A model generated the notes under the pieces. That model saw nothing but the letters and a program-made list of their open reading frames with translations. It made no database searches and was not told the DNA's origin. A program made the translations under genes and the position numbers. A DNA stretch of 64,000 nucleotides from Akkermansia muciniphila. GTDB taxonomy: Bacteria; Verrucomicrobiota; Kiritimatiellia; RFP12; JAAYNR01. This document shows positions 37,833 through 46,300 of this stretch, one piece after another (the stretch's first letter is position 1; each line of letters starts with the position of its first letter). The stretch is from NCBI GenBank assembly GCA_945870025.1, contig CAMBQN010000006.1, forward strand, positions 1 to 64,000, read 5' to 3'.

Positions 37833-39075
37833 GCGCACTCACCTTCTCGATCCGCCCCTTCACCGCTTCCAGAAAACGCGCCGCCGGCGCGCCATCCACG
37901 AGGCGGTGGTCGAAGGTCAGGCTCAGCCACAGGCGGTCACCAATGACGATCTGCTCCCCCTGCACCACCGGCTCCTTCGTGATCCGGCCGACGCCCAGCA
38001 CGGCGCACTCGGGCCAGTTGATGATTGGCGTGAATCCGTCGATCCCCGCCATGCCCAGGTTGGTGATGGTAAACGTCCCGCCGCTCATTTCCTCCACCGA
38101 CAGGCGGCGCGCCTTAGCCCGCTCCGCCAGATCGCGCGTCAAACCCGCCAACTCCGGCAGCGCGTGTTTCGGTGCGTCGCGCACGACTGGCACCACCAGC
38201 CCCGCCTCCGTGTCCACCGCAAACCCGATGTTCACGGAGTCAGGGAAACGGATGTGGTCGTCCTCCCACCGGGCGTTGAGCGCCGGGTGCTCCAGCAGAG
38301 CCTGCGCCACTTCCCGCATAATGATATCGCCGTAAGCTGGCACGCTCTTTCCATCAGCCTTCGCCTTCATCCCTTCGCGCAAAGCTACCAGCGCGTCGGC
38401 GTCAACCCGCGTGGTCAGCGTCACCGGCGCGGTGATCGTCTTGCTGCGGTGCATGCGGTCGGCGATGGTCCAGCGCAGCGTCGTCATTTTTTCACCCCGG
38501 CCCGGGATTGACGGAACGGCAGGCACCACCGGCGCAGAAGCCGCCTGAGTTGGCGCGGCTTTCCCCTGCTTGGCCGCCACGACATCGGACTCTCGGACAC
38601 GGCCGCCCTTGCCTGTGCCCTGCACCGCGCGCAAATCCACGCCTTCCTGCATCGCGCGCCGCGCCGCGCGCGGGGAGACGGGACGGCCGGTGGCATCCTT
38701 GGGTAGGGACGCCTCGCCGAGGCGTCCACGGACGGCTGGGACAGCCGTCCCTACCTGTGGCCCGATTGGTTGAGCGTGAACTTCCGCCTTGGCCTGCGGC
38801 GCAGCCGCCTTCCCCGTCGGCGTCGCCTCGCCAGAGGCCACCAGATACCCCAGCACGTCCCCCACCCGCACCTTATCGTCCTTCTTGGGCGAGTTCGGCG
38901 TCAGCCGCAGGATGCCAGCGTCCATCGATTCGATTTCTTGCACCGCCTTGTCGGTCTCGACCGCGAACAACGGTTCGCCGGCCTTCACGGTGTCGCCGTC
39001 TTTCTTGATCCACTCAACAAAGGCAGCCTCTTCCATCGACCAACCCTGTCGCGGTAGTGTCACGTCAATTGCCAT
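37825..39075 (-). CDS. 2-oxoacid dehydrogenase E2 (dihydrolipoyllysine acyltransferase)
   Basis: 416 aa; lipoyl domain AVETDKAVQEIESMDAG, peripheral subunit-binding domain SPRAARRAMQEGVDLRAVQGTGKGGRVRESDV, catalytic LSLTFDHRLVDGAPAARFL. Confidence 0.93.
   Translation of the reverse strand: MAIDVTLPRQGWSMEEAAFVEWIKKDGDTVKAGEPLFAVETDKAVQEIESMDAGILRLTPNSPKKDDKVRVGDVLGYLVASGEATPTGKAAAPQAKAEVHAQPIGPQVGTAVPAVRGRLGEASLPKDATGRPVSPRAARRAMQEGVDLRAVQGTGKGGRVRESDVVAAKQGKAAPTQAASAPVVPAVPSIPGRGEKMTTLRWTIADRMHRSKTITAPVTLTTRVDADALVALREGMKAKADGKSVPAYGDIIMREVAQALLEHPALNARWEDDHIRFPDSVNIGFAVDTEAGLVVPVVRDAPKHALPELAGLTRDLAERAKARRLSVEEMSGGTFTITNLGMAGIDGFTPIINWPECAVLGVGRITKEPVVQGEQIVIGDRLWLSLTFDHRLVDGAPAARFLEAVKGRIEKVSAHD
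38703..38754. repeat. 52-bp double-hairpin element with 7-bp terminal inverted repeats, inside the E2 CDS
   Basis: gtaggga (38703-38709) / tccctac (38748-38754). Hairpin 1: ggacgcctcg (38707-38716) / cgaggcgtcc (38718-38727). Hairpin 2: ggacggctg (38730-38738) / cagccgtcc (38742-38750). Confidence 0.85.
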
Positions 39076-39077
39076 GA

Positions 39078-41084
39078 TTATTCCTCCATCAGCTCCCGAA
39101 CGGCCCGCGCAATTCCTTCCACGTCCGGCACCAAAACCTTCTCCAGCGGCGGGCTGTACGGCACCGGTGCAAAGGCGCCATGCAGGCGCTTCACGGGCGC
39201 GTCCAGATCGTTGAAGCCATCGGCGGCGGCGGCGGCGGCAATTTCGCTGGCCACGCTGTAGGGCGCAAAATCCTCGTCCACGATCAGCAGCCGCCCGGTC
39301 TTGCGCACGGACGCCAGGATCGTGGCCGTGTCCAGCGGTGCCAACGTGCGCGGATCAATCAGTTCCACCTCGATCCCTTCGGCCGCCAGCGCCTCGCACG
39401 CCTTCTTCGCCTGATGCACCATCATCGCCAGCGCCACCACCGTCACATCCCGCCCCTCGCGCACAATTGACGCCTTGCCGAACTCAATCTCGTAGTCGCC
39501 CTCCGGCACGGGACACTTGAAGCCGATCAGTTCGCGGTGTTCGAGGAAGAGAACCGGATCGCGGCCGCGCAGGGCGCGCAGGAACAGCCCCTTGGCATCA
39601 TATGCCGTGGACGGCATCGCCACCTTCAAGCCGGGGAAATGCGCGAACATCGAGCCGTAATTGCCCGAGTGATGTGTCGCCGCGCAATGCCCTACGCCGA
39701 TACATCCGCGCAGGATCACCGGCATGTTCAGCCGGCCGTCGCTCATGTAGCGCATCTTGGCGATCTGGTTGATGATCTCACCGACACCGTCGAGGACAAA
39801 GTCGGCAAACATGAAATCAATCACCGGCCGCGCGCCAGCCATGGCGGCGCCGCAGGCCAGGCCCACAAAACCGCGCTCGCAAATCGGCGTGTCACACAGC
39901 CTCACCGGACCGTATTTTTCGAAAAGCCCGGTGGTCGTGGCAAAGTTGCCGCCGCGCGCGCCGATCCCCTCGCCCATCACGAAGATGGAAGGTGCGCGAT
40001 CCATCTCGCCGGACAGCGCCTCGAGCGTGGCGCGGGTGAAATTGATCTCCCTCGTTCCGGCCGGCAATTCCGGCGCGGCCGACGGCGGGTTCTCGTCCAG
40101 AACATGCAACACGGCGGTGACCGGCTCGGGCCAGGGATCGGCCTCGGCCTGCTTGAGCGCGGCCGCCGCAACCTCGGCGCGCTCTTTCTCGATGACCGCG
40201 AGTTCTTCCTCCGTGACCGCGCCGTCCGCGATCAGGCGCTTGCGCAGAGCCTGGATCGGACACTTGGCTTTCCACGCTTCCACGTCCTCCCGCGTGCGGT
40301 AGGTGTAGTCGCCCATCCCTTCGGCATGCGGACGCGTCCGGTAGGTCTTGCACTCGATCAGCGTGGGACCTTCGCCGGCCCGCGCGCGGCGCACGGCCTC
40401 CTCCGCCACCGCGGCCACCGCCACCGCGTCATTTCCATCCACGGCCACGCCGGGGATGTTGTAGGCAGCCGCCCGCTGTGCAATCTCCGGGTTACCGCCG
40501 GAGTAGCGAAGCGGGATCTCGGTTGCGAACTGGTTGTTCTCGCAGACGAACAGCACCGGCAGCTTCCAGATGGCGGCCATGTTCAGCCCTTCGTGGAATG
40601 CGCCGTTGTTGGAGGCGCCGTCGCCGAAGAAGGCGACGGACACCCGGCCGTCCTTCGCCAGCTTGGCCGCGTAGCCCGCGCCGGTGGCCTGAAGGATGCA
40701 CGGACCCACGATGCCGGTGGTGCCCATGAGGCCAATCTCCGGGGCAAAGAGGTGCATGCTCCCGCCACGCCCGCTGGAGCACCCCGTGGCGCGGCCAAGC
40801 AGTTCGGCAATCAGCGCGCGCGGCTCCAGCCCCTTGGCCAACGCATGACCATGGCCTCGATGCGTGCTGAAGACCGGGTCCTGTGGCCGCAGATGCGCGC
40901 AGACGCCAGCCGCAATCGCCTCCTCTCCGATGTAGGTATGGCAGGCGCCATGAATGAGCCCGCGCTGATGCGCGCGGAGCAGTTGTTCCTCGGTCAGCCG
41001 GATCGTCAGCATCGTGCGGTAGAGGTACAGAAGTCCCTCACGGTTCTCGCTCGATGCGTGCTTTGTCGTCTTCTTCGTTGCCAT
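39078..41084 (-). CDS. 2-oxoacid dehydrogenase E1, alpha-beta fusion (second copy)
   Basis: 668 aa; GRGGSMHLFAPEIGLMGTTGIVG, AFFGDGASNNGAFHEGLNMAAIWKLPVLFVCENNQFATEI, then beta part ICERGFVGLACGAAMAGARPVIDFMFADF. Confidence 0.92.
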   Translation of the reverse strand: MATKKTTKHASSENREGLLYLYRTMLTIRLTEEQLLRAHQRGLIHGACHTYIGEEAIAAGVCAHLRPQDPVFSTHRGHGHALAKGLEPRALIAELLGRATGCSSGRGGSMHLFAPEIGLMGTTGIVGPCILQATGAGYAAKLAKDGRVSVAFFGDGASNNGAFHEGLNMAAIWKLPVLFVCENNQFATEIPLRYSGGNPEIAQRAAAYNIPGVAVDGNDAVAVAAVAEEAVRRARAGEGPTLIECKTYRTRPHAEGMGDYTYRTREDVEAWKAKCPIQALRKRLIADGAVTEEELAVIEKERAEVAAAALKQAEADPWPEPVTAVLHVLDENPPSAAPELPAGTREINFTRATLEALSGEMDRAPSIFVMGEGIGARGGNFATTTGLFEKYGPVRLCDTPICERGFVGLACGAAMAGARPVIDFMFADFVLDGVGEIINQIAKMRYMSDGRLNMPVILRGCIGVGHCAATHHSGNYGSMFAHFPGLKVAMPSTAYDAKGLFLRALRGRDPVLFLEHRELIGFKCPVPEGDYEIEFGKASIVREGRDVTVVALAMMVHQAKKACEALAAEGIEVELIDPRTLAPLDTATILASVRKTGRLLIVDEDFAPYSVASEIAAAAAADGFNDLDAPVKRLHGAFAPVPYSPPLEKVLVPDVEGIARAVRELMEE

Positions 41085-41096
41085 GTTGTCTCCCCC

Positions 41097-41389
41097 GTTC
41101 AGGTTTCAGGTGTCCGGTGTCAGAAAACACTCCCCATCTTCATCGTGATCCTTATCTTGGAGCCGCTTGCAAAACCCTGTTTTGCAAGCGGAGTGTTCAG
41201 GTGTCAGGTTTCGGGTATCAGGATGAACCACACGATGTTGCATCTTCCTGAAACCTGAACACTGAAACCTGAAACCGGCGCTTGCAGGGGTTCTGCAAGC
41301 GCCTCCTTGATCTTGATTCGACCGACGCCGGATCAAGCCAACGATCAAGATCATTCCTTTCCTGAAACCTGACACATGAAACCCGAAAC
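41097..41389. repeat. Large composite heptamer-word and hairpin element
   Basis: Heptamer clusters at 41097-41123 and 41193-41221 (minus reading) and 41248-41275 and 41362-41389 (plus reading). Perfect hairpins at 41163-41191 (13 bp), 41277-41303 (11 bp) and 41308-41353 (10 bp). Confidence 0.9.
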
Positions 41390-41398
41390 CTCTATTCC

Positions 41399-42181
41399 CT
41401 AAAAGTCTCTCGAATACCCCGCGGTCCAGCCGCCATCCACGGTCATGATCGAGCCGGTGACATAGTCGTTCTCCGGCGCCACGAGGAACAGCGCGGCATT
41501 GGCGATATCCTTGCACGTGCCGAAGCGATGGAGCGGAATGTGCGACAACATCGCATCCATCCGGGCCTTCATAATCGGATCCTTGCCGGTAAAGAGACCC
41601 TGGGGGCCCTCGATCGGAATCGAGCCGGGCGCGATGGCGTTGACCAGCACGCCGCGCTCGGCAAACTCCATGGCCATGGCCTTGGTAAGATTCACCACAC
41701 CCGCCTTGGCCGCCACGAAGGCGCACTGCAACCGCGCCGGCACCAGACCGAAGACCGACGCAATGTTCACGATCCGTCCGCCACCGCGTTCGAACAGCGC
41801 CGGCACCACCGCCTTGGTCACGCGATAGCAACCGGTCAGATCCGTGTTCACGATCCAGTCCCATTCTTCCTGGGGAAACTGCTCCAGCGTGACGCGGTGC
41901 TTCATCGTATTCACGCCGGCATTGTTGATGAGGATGTCAATGCCGCCGAACGTTTCGCGCATCCAGCGCACACCGGCCTCGATGTCGTCCTGGCTCGTCA
42001 CGTCCAGACGCCGCCCGGCGCAGCCTGGCTTGGCTGCGGCGGCCTGCTGCGCGCCTTCGGCGAGAATATCCGTGTACCCCACCTTTGCGCCGTTATCGGC
42101 CAACGTGTCGGCAATGGCTTTGCCAATCCCGCGCGCCGCACCGGTCACCAGAGCCACCTTGCCGTTCAGGTCCACTTTCAT
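41399..42181 (-). CDS. Short-chain dehydrogenase/reductase (SDR)
   Basis: Start MKVDLNGKVALVTGAARGIGKAIADTLADNGAKVGYTD at 42181; NNAGVN; IVNIASVFG; C-terminal VTGSIMTVDGGWTAGY. Confidence 0.92.
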   Translation of the reverse strand: MKVDLNGKVALVTGAARGIGKAIADTLADNGAKVGYTDILAEGAQQAAAAKPGCAGRRLDVTSQDDIEAGVRWMRETFGGIDILINNAGVNTMKHRVTLEQFPQEEWDWIVNTDLTGCYRVTKAVVPALFERGGGRIVNIASVFGLVPARLQCAFVAAKAGVVNLTKAMAMEFAERGVLVNAIAPGSIPIEGPQGLFTGKDPIMKARMDAMLSHIPLHRFGTCKDIANAALFLVAPENDYVTGSIMTVDGGWTAGYSRDF

Positions 42182-42194
42182 GATACGATCTCCT

Positions 42195-42247
42195 GTTTGC
42201 AGGTTCCAGGAAAAACAAGGAATACGTTCCTCCCTGAAACCTGAAAC
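42195..42247. repeat. Small heptamer-word element in the divergent SDR/AraC intergenic region
   Basis: gtttgcag gttccag (42195-42209) opposed to ctgaaac ctgaaac (42234-42247). Confidence 0.65.
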
Positions 42248-42327
42248 CTCTTGTTGTCGGCTAGTGTACCAAGCCACTATTTATCTGTCTTGACCTTATA
42301 TGGACATTTGTTTTACCATTTTGTGCC

Positions 42328-43173
42328 ATGGATGTGATCGATGACAAGGCAGGGACTCCCATCGGCATGACCGCCACGTCTCATTCCCCGCTGTCCGGGC
42401 CTGGCGACGAGATGGGTGCCTATGAGATGCATCAGCACACGGAGGTCGAACTCATTATTTATGAGCACGGCTCCGTGACCATGCTCTTCGGGGGCCGCAA
42501 GATGAAGATCCCGCCCCGCCAACTGGCCGTCTTCTGGGGCGCCATGCCGCATCATGCTCTGGGCGCCGATCCGAAAGCCATGGCGTACCTGCTCAGGATT
42601 CCGATGCCGCTGGTGCTTCAATGGAATCTTCCGGGCTGGCTCATCCATCAGTTGGTCAACTTTCAGGTGCTGCTGGATGCGCCGCATCAGGTGCCCTGCG
42701 CCGATCTGGATCTCCTGAAGCACTGGATTCGCCTGATGGACAAGCCATCCATCGATGCGGAACGAATCGTCATGCTCGAAGCCGAAGCCCGCCTGCGGCG
42801 CATGGCCCTTGACCGCCACGCTTCCCCGATGCTCGCGCCTCGCGCCTCCGGCGCCGGACGTCTGGAAAGGATGGTCGACGTGATTGCCAGGCGCTGTCTC
42901 GGCCGCCTGCGGATTCCGGAAGTGGCCAGGGAAGCCGGCCTGACGCGGGCCTATGCCATGCGCCTCTTCCGGGCCAGCATGGGCATGACGATGCTGGAAT
43001 ACATCACGCGGCAACGTGTCTCCCACGCCCAGCGACTTCTGGCGACCACGGATCGGGGAATTCTCGACGTGATGGAAGCCTGCGGATTCACATCCACGAC
43101 CCGCTTTTACAAGGTCTTCCGCGACATCGCAGGCTGCAAGCCCGGCGACTATCGGCGCAAGTTCCAGCTTTAG
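42328..43173 (+). CDS. AraC-family regulator with cupin-like N-terminal sensor domain
   Basis: 281 aa; MHQHTEVELIIYEHGSVTMLFGG sensor; LRIPEVAREAGLTRAYAMRLFRASMGMTMLEYITRQRVSHAQRLLATTDRGILDVMEACGFTSTTRFYKVFRDIAGCKPGDYRR AraC HTH. Confidence 0.93.
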   Translation: MDVIDDKAGTPIGMTATSHSPLSGPGDEMGAYEMHQHTEVELIIYEHGSVTMLFGGRKMKIPPRQLAVFWGAMPHHALGADPKAMAYLLRIPMPLVLQWNLPGWLIHQLVNFQVLLDAPHQVPCADLDLLKHWIRLMDKPSIDAERIVMLEAEARLRRMALDRHASPMLAPRASGAGRLERMVDVIARRCLGRLRIPEVAREAGLTRAYAMRLFRASMGMTMLEYITRQRVSHAQRLLATTDRGILDVMEACGFTSTTRFYKVFRDIAGCKPGDYRRKFQL

Positions 43174-43174
43174 C

Positions 43175-43301
43175 CTATAGTTTTAGTGCCGCGCCCGCCG
43201 CATTCGGTTTCTCGACCGGAGTCACGGTGATCGATATCGTGGCCTCGATCGAGTGGTTCGTCTCCATCGCCTTGCCGTCTGCCGCCTTGAAGACGTCGCT
43301 C
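43175..43301 (-). pseudogene. Duplicated fragment of the C-terminal Ig-like domain of the upstream gene
   Basis: Minus frame reads DVFKAADGKAMETNHSIEATISITVTPVEKPNAAGAALKL*, resembling KAWDAVKAPDGTVQTNYTKEATVSITVEPR* at the end of ORF 43327..47106. Confidence 0.6.
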
Positions 43302-43326
43302 GCCTACTTGCCACAGACGTCCCGGT

Positions 43327-46300
43327 CTACCTCGGCTCAACCGTGATGGAGACCGTGGCCTCCTTGGTATAATTCGTCTGCACCGTACCGTCCGGAGCCT
43401 TGACGGCGTCCCAGGCCTTGAAGGTAAAGGAATCGGGGCCACGATAGGCATCCTTCGACTTGTACTCCAGCGCCCGTGCATAGCAGGTTACCTCGCCATG
43501 CTGCGGCTGAGTCACGATGCTGCACTGCAACGGATCGTCGTCGTCGTCCCGCACAGGCAGCTTGATGCTTGAGGGCATGCCCGATTTGTTGGTTATGCTT
43601 GAGTCCCAGGCCACCGGCAGGCGGTTCGCGCCGCGCGTCACCACGATCGCCAGTCTGTTCGAAATGCCGTCCCCCTTGCCGTCCGTAACAAACAGACTCA
43701 CGAGATTGGTGCCGAACTTCTCGTAGGTATTGGTCACGACCGAACCCGAAGCGGCGCCGCCGCCCCTCTGGTTCTTATCTCCGAATTTCCAGTAGTAGCT
43801 GATCATGTCGCCATCCGCGTCCGTGACCGTCGCCTTGAACTCCACCGTCAATGGCGCGGTGCCGTTCGTCGCCGAAGCAGTCATCGCCGTGATCACCGGC
43901 TCCTGGTTCATGACGCAGACGAGACGAATGCCCGTATCGAAACTGTTAAAGGGTGGCGTGAAATCGCCCAACCAGGGCGACAGGTCGGGCTGACGATACG
44001 CCGCACGGCAATAGGACGGCATCGACAACCAGCTACCGCCACGCATGGCCGGGCGGTCGCCATCTTTAGCTGCTGCGAGATCAAAAAGACGGAATGGATC
44101 GGTTACGGCAGCCGTGCCGAGATCGTTGCTGTACACTTCGCACGTCCACTCCGCGACGTTGCCGATCATGTCGTACAAGCCAAAGGCGTTGGGCTTCTTC
44201 TGGCCCACGGGATGGGTGCCGGAATAGGGGCTGTCGAACTGGCGTTCGCGCCACTTGCGGGTGTCGAAGGCCAATGCATTCGAGGTGCCGCTGTTACCGC
44301 CGTACCAGGCGATTTCGTCCAGTTCCGGCCCGTTATACGCACCCTTGATGGTCAGCGCGCCGTTGTACAGCGCGGTCTTGGAACCCGCACGGCAGGCATA
44401 TTCCCACTGCGCCTCGGTCGGGAGGAGATACCGAACACCGGACCCATAGGCGAGGTCGTTGAGCCTACCGACAAATCCTCCAACGCCCAGGAAACCCACG
44501 TTCTCGACCGGTGCCTGGTCGCCGGCATACTTGAATTTCGAGGGGTTGTTTCCCGTGATCCGCATCCACTGCCCCTGCGTGATCTCGTACTTGCTCATCC
44601 AGAACCCCTTGGTGAGCGTCACGTGATGCAGGGTCTCGTTATCCGAACGGCCGGCTTCGGACGCGGGACTGCCCATGTCGAACTCGCCGGCCGGGATCCA
44701 GACGAACTCGATGCCGGTGTAAGGGGCGGTCCACGGCTTGCCGGCCTCCGGTTTTTCCGGCCCTTCCGGAATCCTGGGCCTGGCATTGCCTTCCAGCGCC
44801 TCGATCGTGCAGTCGGCCCAGTAGAAGGTCTCGGACAAGAGATCATTAAACTTGTGCGTCTCTCCCACCCTGACCGTCGGCCAGGTGAAGCCAATGCCTT
44901 CCTTCCCGCGTCCCAGAATCTGCCGGTCGGGATAGAGTTTGCCGTCCACTTCAGCAACCACAGTGAAATCCCCGCCGCTCAAGCCGTTGCCGCCTATGGC
45001 CATCGCACCGAGCTTGACGCGGAAAGTGCCGTCCCTGGCCGTGCGGACGGTGACCAGCGGCTTAACCTTGCTTTGCTCCATCTTCTCCACGACCGGCACA
45101 CCGCTGCTACCGAAAGCATACACCGGCGCGTCGGCCACGGGCGTGCGCTTGCCGTCCTTCGTCACCCGCCACACGCTACCGACCACGCCACCCTCCGGCG
45201 CGGCGGACGCCGTGAGCAGGCGCATGCCGCGGGCGGGGATGTAGAGCGGACCGAACAAGGTGAACCCGGGCCCCATCTTGCTCGTTTTCACATAGCCACC
45301 GGTAATCGGATCCTGCAGACAGCCGACCACCTTCGCGGCCCGGACCGCCTTGTCCTTCTGCGTCCTGAGCTTGATGTTCACCTTGACGTCTTCATCGCCC
45401 ATCGGAAGCGTTATGATCGACTCCTTGCGACGCCAGTCACTGGCGTCAGGGATGTACGACGTGTCCTGCTCGGCCAGGACGTGGACAAAATTGACCTTGT
45501 TATCGCCGCCGAATAGGAAATCGGGATTCTCGACATACAGAAGCTCGCGAACCGGATGGTCGCTCTCGTTGACGAGCACCATCATCACCTTTCGTCCGGC
45601 GGCTGGCTCGCGATCCGATACCGGGCGCAGGAATAGCGAGGTGCGCACGCGGCCGGCCGGATTCTCCGTGGTGAGCGCAAAGCCCTGCTTGGCGTCGGCC
45701 TCGAATTGCGTGCCATAGCGCACCAACCCAATGCCGAAGTCCTCAGCGCGCCAGTACGGCAGGAACTCGGTCTGGCCGTCGTTCTTGAAGTAGCCGAACG
45801 ATTCCAGGGCGTTGACCACGTCGGCGGCATAGGAGCAGTTCGCCAGCCCGGCGACATCCACGCCGATGTCGTGCACGAGCGCGCGGCCCAGAATCATGTT
45901 GTCCACGGCCAGTGAGCCACCCGGCATGGCCAATGTCCCGCCGTTCGAGCGCAGTTGCGCGGCCAGGGCGGTGTGCGTGGCGGCGAGATACCGGAACAGC
46001 GCCAATGGATAGCGGTCGGCGACGGTGTTTGTCGCCGTCAGAGCGTCGCCGCCGATCGGGCCTTCCAGGATGGCGCGCGCCGCGACGGCTTCGCAGACCG
46101 ACCCGGCGTCAGCCCGGACCAGGAGATTGCTGCCCGTGAGGGTGCCGCGCGATGCCGCATCGAGCGCCGGGGCGGCCGCCTTGTCCGTCCACGGCTGCCA
46201 CTGCTGCTGCCGCCGGTCATCCGCAGGCAAACGGGAAGGATGCACCAGGAGGGTGAAGGCGGCGGTTTGCTCGCCGCTGCGCGGGGACTTGTTGGCGATG

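Noticed and set aside
41097-41389. Heptamer array considered as a CRISPR array
   Set aside because: Repeats are 7 bp without unique spacers of CRISPR length and no cas genes are nearby.
41106-41864. 252-aa minus ORF across the heptamer element
   Set aside because: Its C-terminal part is simply the translated repeat element and the rest is out of frame with the SDR gene.
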